Below are positions 1 through 7,266 of a DNA stretch of 64,000 nucleotides, piece by piece (positions within the stretch are counted from its first letter, which is position 1; every line of letters starts with the position of its first letter). Where the stretch lies: contig NC_015312.1 in assembly GCF_000196675.2 (NCBI RefSeq), positions 6,774,501 through 6,838,500 on the forward strand. The letters run 5' to 3'. Below the pieces are notes generated by a model that saw nothing but the letters and a program-made list of their open reading frames with translations, was not told the DNA's origin and made no database searches. A program made the translations under genes and the position numbers. Source of the DNA: Pseudonocardia benzenivorans CB1190 (lineage in GTDB: Bacteria; Actinomycetota; Actinomycetes; Mycobacteriales; Pseudonocardiaceae).

Positions 1-9
1 ATCTCCTCC

Positions 10-26
10 CCCCGCCGCGGGCGGGG
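10..26 (-). terminator. GC hairpin just after the methyltransferase stop
   Basis: A perfect 7-bp stem with a 3-nt loop (CCCCGCC, GCG, GGCGGGG) touches the stop codon at 27-29. It lies directly downstream of the minus-strand methyltransferase gene, where a terminator is expected. There is no U-tract, which is usual for actinobacterial terminators. The role is inferred from position and symmetry. Confidence 0.5.
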
Positions 27-638
27 TCAGCCGACCCTGCGGGCGGTGTGGATGCGGTACTCCCACGGCAGGACCGTTCCGGACGTGCCCCGGTCGAAGC
101 GGGTGGCGACCGCGGCCAGGTCCCGGTCCAGCGCCGCGACCTCGTCGGGGTCGGCGCCGAGCGCACGGTAGGTCGCGATGGTGGGCCCGTCGACGGTCTT
201 CCAGTGGTCGCGCCAGGTCTGCGGGGTCGGGAACCGGTCGACGCGGAGCACCCCCGGCGTCGCCGCGACGTCGGTGACGCGGTCGCCGAGCAGCCTGCGG
301 ACGTAGCGGTCGTCGCCCCACCGGACCGGGGAGAGCGCACCCGTCGGCGGCGGCGCGGCGTAGGGCCCCAGCGCGCGGAACATCTCTCCGACGAACCCGT
401 CGCTCGTCCAGTTCAGCAGGGCGATCGTGCCACCGGGGCGGCACGCCCTGACCAGCTCGTCCACGGCCTGTTGATGGTGCGGCGCGAACATCGCGGGGCC
501 GAGCTCCGCGATCAGCTCGGCCGCGACCCGGGGGTAGTCACCGAGCGCCCACATGGCGCGGTGGCGCGCCTTGAGGGCGCGGTCGTCGATCGTGTCGGTC
601 GTCGTCGGGGTCGTCGTCGGGGTCGTCGTCGGGGTCAT
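27..638 (-). CDS. Class I SAM methyltransferase with internal deletion
   Basis: This 203-residue protein resembles actinobacterial class I SAM-dependent methyltransferases of about 270 residues. The N-terminal helix region (ALKARHRAMWALGDYPRV, residues 21-38) and the second half (FAPHHQQAVDELVRACRPGG, residues 51-70, then the C-terminal domain) are both recognisable. They are joined at residues 48-50, so the expected glycine-rich SAM-binding motif I and the adjacent acidic strand are absent. The reading frame is intact, so this looks like an in-frame deletion of roughly 70-80 codons. The protein is unlikely to bind SAM normally. The start follows a GAGGAGA ribosome site, and the N-terminus carries a Thr-Pro repeat. 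Substrate unknown; it may be a pseudogene in practice. Confidence 0.8.
   Translation of the reverse strand: MTPTTTPTTTPTTTDTIDDRALKARHRAMWALGDYPRVAAELIAELGPAMFAPHHQQAVDELVRACRPGGTIALLNWTSDGFVGEMFRALGPYAAPPPTGALSPVRWGDDRYVRRLLGDRVTDVAATPGVLRVDRFPTPQTWRDHWKTVDGPTIATYRALGADPDEVAALDRDLAAVATRFDRGTSGTVLPWEYRIHTARRVG
601..636 (-). repeat. Three 12-bp tandem repeats encoding Thr-Pro tract
   Basis: The 12-bp unit GTCGTCGGGGTC (plus strand) is repeated three times in tandem inside the 5' end of the methyltransferase gene. It encodes the TPTT repeats at residues 2-13. Such short in-frame repeats are prone to slippage, and copy number may vary between strains. Confidence 0.8.
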
Positions 639-974
639 CGTCGTTCTCCTCGGCTCGGTCGACCCGTCGTGGCGCGGGTCGCGATGTCCGGGACGCTAGG
701 AGCGCCGACCCCGGGGTTCGTCGGGAAGGACACCCCCATCTCGTCGGGGACCACCCATGCCGGGAGGGGTTCCCGGGCCGGGGGTAGGGACCCGGCCCGG
801 ACGTAGGTGGTCCGCGACGAAGGATGGGGAGATCCTCCGACGTGGCCGCGGGGGTCGCGCTCCTACCGTTCTGGTCGTGAGCGGCGATGGTCGCCACAGC
901 GACGGTCGCCGCTCACGGCTGGACCATCCGGCCTGCTCACGAACCCACCCGACACCCAGAGGACGGAGCCCGTC
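639..974. other. Divergent intergenic region, 336 bp, structured
   Basis: No convincing gene lies here. The stretch separates the minus-strand methyltransferase from the plus-strand DUF4242 gene, so both promoters should be in it. It contains a large nested inverted repeat (734-829) and a second inverted repeat (877-887 with 906-916) close to the DUF4242 start. No clear -35/-10 pair could be assigned. Confidence 0.6.
734..829. repeat. Nested inverted repeat, possible structured RNA
   Basis: Three stacked arms pair across about 96 nt: CCCCATC (734-740) with GATGGGG (823-829); 741-755 with 806-820 (15 bp, one mismatch); and CCGGGCCGGG (773-782) with CCCGGCCCGG (791-800, perfect). The arms are colinear, as in a long hairpin with one internal loop. 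It could be a structured leader, a small RNA or a bidirectional regulatory element; the strand is undecided. Confidence 0.55.
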
Positions 975-1250
975 ATGCCCACCTTCCTGATCGAGCGCAA
1001 CATCCCCGGCGCCGCACAGCTCACGCGCGAGCAGCCGCGCGACATCGCCCGCACGTCCAATGCGGTCGTGGACGGTCTGGACACCGACTACACGTGGAAC
1101 TTCAGCTACGTGGCCGGCGACAAGATCTACTGCGTGCACGAGGCCGAGGACGCCGAGACCGTGCGGGAGCACGCGCGACGCGGGGGCTTCCCGGCGGACG
1201 TCGTCGTCGAGATCGCCGACCGGTTCGGGCCGGCGACGGCGACGGAGTGA
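975..1250 (+). CDS. DUF4242 family small protein (SCO4226-like)
   Basis: The 91-residue protein starts MPTFLIERNIPGA and carries the ferredoxin-like alpha/beta layout of the DUF4242 family, matching the usual length of about 80-95 residues. The Streptomyces coelicolor family member SCO4226 was described as a nickel-binding protein; whether this copy binds metal is unknown. Visible candidate ligands include H55, the acidic run EAEDAE (residues 56-61) and H66. The start at 975 is chosen because an AGGACGGAG ribosome site precedes it and the family begins with this sequence; longer upstream extensions in frame are low-quality sequence. It stands alone downstream of a strongly structured intergenic region. 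Confidence 0.85.
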   Translation: MPTFLIERNIPGAAQLTREQPRDIARTSNAVVDGLDTDYTWNFSYVAGDKIYCVHEAEDAETVREHARRGGFPADVVVEIADRFGPATATE

Positions 1251-1330
1251 CGGCGCGGATGCCGGGACCGGTCACCCGACGTGTGACCGGACCCGGCCCT
1301 GCCGTCCGTGCGCGGCCTGCGGCCGAGGAC

Positions 1331-2281
1331 TCACCACGCGACCTCGGCACCGACCGGCCGGTGGTCGCTGCCGGTCGACGGCAGCACCCACGACGCCTGC
1401 GCCGTCACACCACGGACCAGGATCTGGTCGGACCGCACGACGGGGAACGCCGACGGCCACGTGAAGCCGAACCCCTGTCCGGCGGCCTCCTGGGCCGGTC
1501 GCAGCCGTGAGGTGAGGCCGGCGAACGCGCGGTCGTCCATTGTGCCGTTCAGGTCCCCGAGCAGCACCACCCGCTGGTCGGGCTCGGCGGCGACGGCCTC
1601 GGCGAGCGTCTGTACACCGGCGTTGCGGCTCTCCGTCCAGAAGCCGTTGCGGGGGAACACCCGCACCGACCCGAGATGCGCGACGTACACGGCGAGCGGG
1701 CCGTGGTCCGTGGTCACCGTGGCGCGCAGCGCCCGGGTCGTGTCCATGGCGACGTCGACCGGCCGCACGTCCGACAGCGGCAGCCTGCTCCACAGTCCGA
1801 CCGTGCCCTGCACCGTGTGGAACGGGTACGCCGCCGCCAGCTCGTGCTCGTAGGTGGGGAGCGCCTTCGGGGTCAGCTCCTCGAGTGCCAGCAGGTCCGC
1901 GCCCGAGGAGACCAGGTCACGGGCCGTGCCGGCCGCGTCCGTGTTGGCGGCGTCGACGTTGTGCGTGACGACCCGAAGACCACCGCCCGGGTGCGACTTG
2001 TCGATCAGCAACCCGCCGAAGAGGCTCAGCCACACGACGACCGGGAGCAGCAGGGCGACGCCGGCGGCGGCGGATCGGGCGCGCAGCGCCCCGATCGCCA
2101 GCAGGGGCACGAAGAGCCCGAACCACGGCAGGAACGTCTCCACCAGGCTGCCGAGGTTCCCCACCCGGTTCGGCACCCACGCGTGCAGCATGAGCACGAG
2201 ACCCAGCAGCAGCGCGAGCGTCGCGACGACCCGGCCGCGTCGCCACGTCCCGCCGGCGCTGCGTGTGAGGACGGCGGTCAT
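1331..2281 (-). CDS. Membrane endonuclease/exonuclease/phosphatase family protein
   Basis: The 316-residue protein has three hydrophobic segments near the N-terminus (about residues 18-36, 49-65 and 72-92) followed by an extracytoplasmic EEP domain. Conserved metal and catalytic positions are visible: THNVD (N108), LALEEL (E134/E135), H202 in VAHLG, LLGDLNGT (D243, N245) and the terminal SDHRPV (D306, H307). The family cleaves phosphodiesters in nucleic acids, sphingolipids or inositol phosphates; the substrate here is not determinable. Its ATG overlaps the stop of the upstream VanY-like peptidase gene by four bases (ATGA), so the two are translationally coupled. This places it in a cell-envelope cluster beside a two-component system. 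Confidence 0.85.
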   Translation of the reverse strand: MTAVLTRSAGGTWRRGRVVATLALLLGLVLMLHAWVPNRVGNLGSLVETFLPWFGLFVPLLAIGALRARSAAAGVALLLPVVVWLSLFGGLLIDKSHPGGGLRVVTHNVDAANTDAAGTARDLVSSGADLLALEELTPKALPTYEHELAAAYPFHTVQGTVGLWSRLPLSDVRPVDVAMDTTRALRATVTTDHGPLAVYVAHLGSVRVFPRNGFWTESRNAGVQTLAEAVAAEPDQRVVLLGDLNGTMDDRAFAGLTSRLRPAQEAAGQGFGFTWPSAFPVVRSDQILVRGVTAQASWVLPSTGSDHRPVGAEVAW

Positions 2282-2937
2282 TCCCGCATCCTCGGGTCGT
2301 CCGTGGGGTCGGCGTAGAGCGGCGGGCAGCCACTGTGGACGGCGGCGGGACGCAGCTCGAAGTGCCACGGCTCGTTGCGATAGACCCGGCACAGCCCGTA
2401 CCCGGCGCCGTGCGCGGACAGCCATGCCGCGGACTCGGCCGGGCCGATGTCGACGGCGTCGCCCGACACGTGCGGCGAGGTGTCCGCGGTGGCGACCCAC
2501 CGCGCGGCCTCCCGTTCGGAACCGTACGTGGCGACGGCCTCGCGCAGCAGCTGCTCCTGGTACCGCGGTGAACGCCAGCCGCTGTTGACGGAGAACCCGA
2601 TCCCGCTGCGCCCGGCGTCCGCCGCCGCCCGCCGGACGGACGCGAGCAGCCCCGGATCGAGCCTCGCGACCGCCGGTACGTCGTCGAAGATCGTCGTGCC
2701 GTCGGGGACGACGCCGTCGTCCTCGTCGGCGGCCGCGTCCGGAGGGGACCCGCGCGGGACGTCGGCCACGGGGCCGGTGGCACGCGACGGTCGCGCGGAC
2801 GCATCGGACGCGGCGCCGTCGGTCACGACCAGCGACACGACACCGAGGACGACCACCACGACGACGAGGATGGCCGCGGTGACGGTCCCCGGCCGGGGTG
2901 GGCGCTCGGATGTTCGTGCGGGTCCGGGGTAGGTCAT
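2278..2937 (-). CDS. Membrane-anchored M15 D,D-carboxypeptidase (VanY-like)
   Basis: An N-terminal membrane anchor (residues 20-38) is followed by a low-complexity linker and an M15B peptidase domain. The zinc motif SPHVSGDAVD (residues 154-163; H156 and D163) and the EPWH motif (E189 catalytic, H192 third ligand) are intact. The family trims terminal D-Ala from peptidoglycan precursors. The start is ambiguous: ATG at 2937 has GGAGG only one base upstream, while an in-frame TTG four codons earlier (2949) is an alternative. It is coupled to the EEP gene downstream and diverges from an OmpR-type regulator and its kinase. That arrangement resembles van-type regulation of vanY, although no vanH/A/X genes are present. 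Confidence 0.85.
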   Translation of the reverse strand: MTYPGPARTSERPPRPGTVTAAILVVVVVVLGVVSLVVTDGAASDASARPSRATGPVADVPRGSPPDAAADEDDGVVPDGTTIFDDVPAVARLDPGLLASVRRAAADAGRSGIGFSVNSGWRSPRYQEQLLREAVATYGSEREAARWVATADTSPHVSGDAVDIGPAESAAWLSAHGAGYGLCRVYRNEPWHFELRPAAVHSGCPPLYADPTDDPRMRE

Positions 2938-2961
2938 GCCTCCAGGCAAGACCGCGTCGTG

Positions 2962-2990
2962 TTGCCGGCGCGTATCCGGATCTCGATATG
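2962..2990 (+). promoter_or_regulatory. Possible promoter of the response-regulator gene
   Basis: TTGCCG (2962-2967) and GATATG (2985-2990) are separated by 17 bases and lie 37 bases before the GTG start of the regulator gene. This is the best-spaced -35/-10-like pair in the short divergent gap. The match to consensus is modest, so the assignment is tentative. Confidence 0.3.
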
Positions 2991-3026
2991 CCGACGATAC
3001 GTCCCGGCTCGTAGCATCGGGATCTT

Positions 3027-3758
3027 GTGCGCGTACTGATCGTCGAGGACGAGCCCCTGCTGGCCGAGGCCATCCGCGACGGTCTGCGCCTGGAGGCGAT
3101 AGCCGGTGACATCGCGGGGGACGGCGACACCGCCCTGGAGCTGCTCAGCGTCAACGCCTACGACATCGCGGTCCTCGACCGCGACGTCCCCGGCCGCTCC
3201 GGCGACGAGGTCGCCGCGCACATCGTCGCCTCCGGGAGCGGCACGCCCATCCTGATGCTCACCGCCGCCGACCGGCTCGACGACAAGGCCAGCGGCTTCG
3301 GCCTCGGTGCCGACGACTACCTCACGAAGCCGTTCCACCTGCGTGAGCTCGTGCTCCGGCTCCGGGCGCTCGACCGCAGGCGCACGCGCAGCAGGCCGCC
3401 CGTGCGGGAGGTCGCCGGGCTGCGGTTGGACCCGTTCCGGCGCGAGGTCTTCCGCGACGGTCGCTACGTGGCGCTCACGCGCAAGCAGTTCGCCGTGCTC
3501 GAGGTCCTCGTCTCCGCCGACGGCGGCGTCGTCAGCGCGGAGGAGCTGCTGGAGCGGGCGTGGGACGAGAACGCCGACCCGTTCACCAACGCCGTCCGCA
3601 TCACCGTCTCGGCGCTGCGCAAGCGCCTCGGCGACCCGCCGATCATCGCCACGGTCACGGGCGTCGGCTACCGGATCGGGACCGAGCGCAGCTTGCCGGA
3701 GCGAGCAGACGACACCGAGCGCAGCTTGCCGGAGCGAGCAGACGACACCCGGAGCTGA
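3027..3758 (+). CDS. OmpR/PhoB-family response regulator
   Basis: This 243-residue regulator has a receiver domain (residues 1-115) with acidic pocket E7/D8, phospho-acceptor D51, T79 and K101. A winged-helix DNA-binding domain (about 128-217) ends in the typical TVTGVGYRIG. The GTG start directly precedes the canonical MRVLIVEDEP. The odd feature is the tail: after the winged helix an 11-residue unit TERSLPERADD is present twice in tandem, encoded by a 33-bp direct repeat. The histidine kinase gene begins 11 bases after the stop, so the two form an operon. The divergent VanY-like peptidase and EEP genes are plausible targets. Confidence 0.93.
   Translation: MRVLIVEDEPLLAEAIRDGLRLEAIAGDIAGDGDTALELLSVNAYDIAVLDRDVPGRSGDEVAAHIVASGSGTPILMLTAADRLDDKASGFGLGADDYLTKPFHLRELVLRLRALDRRRTRSRPPVREVAGLRLDPFRREVFRDGRYVALTRKQFAVLEVLVSADGGVVSAEELLERAWDENADPFTNAVRITVSALRKRLGDPPIIATVTGVGYRIGTERSLPERADDTERSLPERADDTRS
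3681..3746 (+). repeat. 33-bp perfect tandem duplication in regulator 3' end
   Basis: Two identical 33-bp copies (3681-3713 and 3714-3746) begin ACCGAGCGCAGCTTGCC. Both are in frame and extend the regulator by an 11-residue repeat just before the stop codon. This could be a recent slippage duplication or part of a dispersed repeat family. Confidence 0.9.
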
Positions 3759-3769
3759 GGGGACGCGGT

Positions 3770-4864
3770 ATGCAGAGGACGCCGGGACTCAGCGTTCGTC
3801 TGAAGCTCACCCTGAGCTACGCGGCGTTCCTCGTGCTCGCGGGTGTCCTGCTCCTCGGGGTGGTGTGGATCTTCCTGCTGCGGGACGTCCGCCTCCGCTT
3901 CCTCGTGCCCAACCTCGACAACCTGCCGCGGATCATCGAGCCCGCCAGCTTCGGTCCCGCGGTCTTCGGCACCGCGGCGGCCGCGGTCATGGCGTTCCTG
4001 CTGGTCTTCGGCCTCGTCGGTGGGTGGGTGCTCGCCGGCCGCATGCTGGCCCCGCTCAACCGGATCACCGAGGCCACCCGCGCGGTGGCGCGCGGATCGC
4101 TCTCGCACCGGATCCGGCTACCGGGCCGCAGCGACGAGTTCCGCGACCTCGCCGACGCGTTCGACGCGATGGTCGCGCAGCTCGACGCGCACGTCGCCGA
4201 ACAGCGACGGTTCGCGGCCAACGCCTCCCACGAGCTGCGCACCCCGCTGGCGATCACCCAGACGCTCCTCGACGTGGCCCGCAAGGACCCGGACCACGAC
4301 ACGGGTCTGCTCGTCGACCGGCTGCACGCCGTCAACGCACGGGCCATCGACCTCACCGAGGCACTGCTCGTCCTGAGCCGAGCCGACCAGCGGTCCTTCG
4401 ACGACGAACCCCTCGACCTGTCGCTCGTCGCGGAGGAAGCCGTCGAGACGCTCCTGCCCCTCGCCGACGAGCGTGGCGTCACCGTCACCGCCGACGCCGC
4501 GGCCGCCCCGACGACGGGCTCCCCCGCGCTCCTGCTGCAGCTGACGACGAACCTCGTCCACAACGCGATCGTCCACAACCTGCCCGCCCACGGCAGCGTG
4601 CAGGTCGTGACCCGCGCCGAGCCCGACGGGGTGACGCTCACCGTGGAGAACACCGGCGACAGGCTCGCCCCCGACCTGGTGTCCACTCTCACCGAGCCGT
4701 TCCAACGCGGCACCGAACGCGTCCGCGCCGACCACCCGGGCGTCGGTCTCGGCCTCGCGATCGCCAGGAGCATCTGCGACGCGCACGGCGGCACGCTCAC
4801 GCTCGTCCCGTTGGCCGCCGGCGGGCTGCGCGTCGCGGTACGGCTACCCGCGAGGGCCGCGTGA
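3770..4864 (+). CDS. Sensor histidine kinase
   Basis: The 364-residue kinase has two transmembrane helices (about 14-36 and 66-89) enclosing a short extracytoplasmic loop of around 30 residues, then a HAMP segment (90-143). The HisKA dimerisation helix carries NASHELRTPL with phospho-acceptor H154. The ATPase domain shows an N-box (NLVHNAIVHN, 261-270) and G-box (GVGLGLAIA, 324-332). The short sensor loop suggests intramembrane or envelope-stress sensing, but the signal is unknown. It follows the response-regulator gene by 11 bases and should phosphorylate it. Family architecture is that of VanS/PhoR-type kinases. Confidence 0.93.
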   Translation: MQRTPGLSVRLKLTLSYAAFLVLAGVLLLGVVWIFLLRDVRLRFLVPNLDNLPRIIEPASFGPAVFGTAAAAVMAFLLVFGLVGGWVLAGRMLAPLNRITEATRAVARGSLSHRIRLPGRSDEFRDLADAFDAMVAQLDAHVAEQRRFAANASHELRTPLAITQTLLDVARKDPDHDTGLLVDRLHAVNARAIDLTEALLVLSRADQRSFDDEPLDLSLVAEEAVETLLPLADERGVTVTADAAAAPTTGSPALLLQLTTNLVHNAIVHNLPAHGSVQVVTRAEPDGVTLTVENTGDRLAPDLVSTLTEPFQRGTERVRADHPGVGLGLAIARSICDAHGGTLTLVPLAAGGLRVAVRLPARAA

Positions 4865-4919
4865 TCCCGTGACGACGGCGCCCGGGACCGCTGCCGGTCA
4901 CCCGGGCCGCACGGGGTCC

Positions 4920-4941
4920 CCGCCCGTCGCCGACGGGGCGG
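4920..4941. terminator. Hairpin between convergent kinase and DoxX genes
   Basis: CCCGTC (4923-4928) pairs with GACGGG (4932-4937) over a 3-nt loop, and the stem extends by three more G-C pairs past a one-base bulge. It lies between two converging genes, so it could serve both directions. No U-tract is present. Confidence 0.4.
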
Positions 4942-4970
4942 TGCGCCGCGTGCGCCGCGTGCGGCGCGGG

Positions 4971-5534
4971 CTACCGAGTTTCCGGCTTCCGCCAGAAGGT
5001 GGCCAGCTGCGTGGCCGCCCCGGCCAGCCCGAGTGTCGCCGCGAGCGCGGCCGCCCGTCCGCCGCCGACCCGCCGGTCGAGGCCGACGGCATGGTCGACG
5101 CTGAGCCGTCCCGGCCCGATCCCGGCCAGTGCGACGGCACCCGCGGCGAGGTTCGTGACGTACTCCCAGCCCTCGGCGGTGATGAAGAAGCCGTTGCGCG
5201 CGTGCACGCTGCGCGCCGCGACGGCCATCGTCCCGACGACGGCAGCAGCCGCGAGCGGCGTCGCCGCGCCCGCGAGGAGCAGCGCACCGGACCCGATCTC
5301 CACGGCCGCGCTGGCGCGCGCCTGCAGCGCGGGGTTCCGGAAGCCGATCGACCCGAACCACCGTGCGGTGCCCTCGAGGCTGGTCCCGTGCTTGTACCCG
5401 TGGGCGATCATGGTCCCGCCGATCGCCACCCGCAACACCGCGCTCGCGACGTCGCCACCCACAGCACGCACATGCCCAGCGCCCATCGAAGTCCTCACGC
5501 TCTCGTCGTCCGCCCGGTCGGGCGAAAGATCCAT
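4971..5534 (-). CDS. DoxX family membrane protein
   Basis: The 187-residue protein matches the DoxX/DoxD-like four-helix membrane family. Typical features are the N-terminal LRVAIGGTMIAHGYKH segment (about residues 34-49), the FGSIGFRNP motif and later hydrophobic helices around 76-105 and 128-142. In mycobacteria a DoxX protein forms a membrane oxidoreductase complex with SodA and SseA; other members have unknown roles. Neither partner is nearby. The start could be the annotated ATG or M17, 48 bases downstream (5486), which would remove a polar leader. It is transcribed convergently with the histidine kinase. Confidence 0.85.
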   Translation of the reverse strand: MDLSPDRADDESVRTSMGAGHVRAVGGDVASAVLRVAIGGTMIAHGYKHGTSLEGTARWFGSIGFRNPALQARASAAVEIGSGALLLAGAATPLAAAAVVGTMAVAARSVHARNGFFITAEGWEYVTNLAAGAVALAGIGPGRLSVDHAVGLDRRVGGGRAAALAATLGLAGAATQLATFWRKPETR

Positions 5535-5720
5535 GTTGTCAGGACCTCCACCACCGGACGACCGGGTTCGTCGCGAGCGTCACACCGCGTGGTCGGACCG
5601 GACGGGCGCGTGCGCGCAGCAACGGGCCGGTGGACCGTGGTCACGCGGCCGAGCGGTCGGGCCCGGGTGCTCGACGTCGGCCCAGGTGAGCGACGCGCAC
5701 CGCTCGCGCGCCCCCGAAGC

Positions 5721-7013
5721 TCACGTGGCCGTCGGCGGGCTCCCCTCGGCAGCATCGGCCCGGCGGCGGGCGACGACGTACTTCACCGCTTCCGTCGCCA
5801 GGAACGCGGTGACCACGGCGATCAGGACCGGCGCGGTCTGCAGCGCGCCGATCTGTGTCACGAACGCGGTGAGCAGCACCATCGAGAACGGGGCCGGTGC
5901 GAGTGCACCCGGCACGGCCGCGAGCAGGCACGTGAAGGTCAGGCCCAGCGGCATGCCCGGCAGCACCTCGTGGACGAGGACCCCGGCGGTTCCGCCGATG
6001 AACAACGCCGGGAAGATCGGCCCCCCGATGAACCCGCTCGCCTGGCTCACCGCGAACGTGAACTGCTTGGCGAGGACCAGGACGATCAGCAGCCCGATGC
6101 CCAGGGTCCCCGCACCGTCGAGCACGGTCCCGAGCTGGTCGCTGCCGGTGAACATCGTCAGCGGCAGGATCACACCGACGACCCCGAAGAGGGTCCCGCC
6201 GAGCGTGGTCCGGACGACGCCGGGGAGCTTCACCGTCTCGAACACCCGCGAGACCAGCTGCATGATCGCCACCAGCAGCGCAACGACGACCACCGCGAAC
6301 AGGCCCAGCGCGACCCCGGCCAGCAGCTGCCAGTCCTCGTACCCGTACTGCGGCACCCGGTAGGCGTCCAGGAACACCGCACCGGCGATGGCGAAGTAGA
6401 CGCCGAACGAGACGCTCGACGCGACGATCTGCCCGACGAGTGCCTTGCCGAACCGCTGCCCACCGGGGCGGGCGAGCTCCATGATGAACATGACCACGAT
6501 GACCGTGCTGGAGAACAGCCCGCCGTAGGCTCCTGCGAACCCGGACAGGGTGTTGAGCTGCGAGTCCTCGTCGTTGAGCCGGCGTCGCCGGGAGATCCAG
6601 CTCCCCGCCCCGCCCCCGATGGTGCCGAGGGCCTTCTCCGGGCCCAGGCTCGCCCCGCCGATCAGCGACACGGCCGAGACGAGCGTGACCCCCGGTACCA
6701 GTCGCGGGTCGACCTTCCCCTCCTGCAGGTCGGTGATCAGACCGGGGAGCTGCTCGGGCAGCCGCAGTAGCCGGCGCAGCACGCCGACGACCAGCCCGGC
6801 CGCCGCGGTGACCCCCACCCACCACCAGTGGCCCCCGAACCAGCCGTGATTCGAATCGTCGTACCAGCGCCCCCCGAGATCGATCACACCCATGAACACG
6901 AGGCTGACGAACGCACCGAAGACGCCGAGCGCGATTCCGTATCCCACGAGGACCCAGAACTCGCGATTCTGGGTGAACGGCGGCGCCGGCACGGAATCAG
7001 ACATCGCACTCAT
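5721..7013 (-). CDS. ClC-family chloride channel/antiporter
   Basis: This 430-residue membrane protein is a ClC-type chloride transporter. The GASLGPEKALG segment (residues 120-130) aligns with the family's gating-glutamate loop, placing the gate at E126. The GFIGGPIFPALFIGG segment (327-341) matches the third anion-pathway motif. Many hydrophobic helices cover the rest of the chain. The N-terminus holds two possible ATGs three codons apart. Bacterial ClC proteins exchange Cl- for H+ and help in acid or ionic stress. It diverges from the cytochrome bd operon across a gap of about 250 bases in which I could not identify a clear operator. Confidence 0.9.
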   Translation of the reverse strand: MSAMSDSVPAPPFTQNREFWVLVGYGIALGVFGAFVSLVFMGVIDLGGRWYDDSNHGWFGGHWWWVGVTAAAGLVVGVLRRLLRLPEQLPGLITDLQEGKVDPRLVPGVTLVSAVSLIGGASLGPEKALGTIGGGAGSWISRRRRLNDEDSQLNTLSGFAGAYGGLFSSTVIVVMFIMELARPGGQRFGKALVGQIVASSVSFGVYFAIAGAVFLDAYRVPQYGYEDWQLLAGVALGLFAVVVVALLVAIMQLVSRVFETVKLPGVVRTTLGGTLFGVVGVILPLTMFTGSDQLGTVLDGAGTLGIGLLIVLVLAKQFTFAVSQASGFIGGPIFPALFIGGTAGVLVHEVLPGMPLGLTFTCLLAAVPGALAPAPFSMVLLTAFVTQIGALQTAPVLIAVVTAFLATEAVKYVVARRRADAAEGSPPTAT

Positions 7014-7266
7014 CGCGGACCTTACCCGATGTCATCGCGCTCGGCTCCTTCGGCGTCGGTCAGATTCCCGGGCGGGCCCTTGTCGGCACCGGACGTTTTC
7101 CGGCAGCCCCGGAATGGTGCAGTCGACTTTCGGTCGGCTGCCCGCGGCCACAAGAGTGGGTCGACACGCGGACGGAGGGCTCACCCGGTGCGGGTGATGC
7201 GTCTCACGACGGCTCTGGTGACGGTCGAACGTCCTTCGGAGAAGAGCCACGGGGAGGCGGCCGGAC

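Noticed and set aside
3560..3769. N-terminal extension of the VanS-like kinase
   Set aside because: It overlaps the response-regulator gene out of frame; the ATG at 3770 begins the first membrane helix region as expected.
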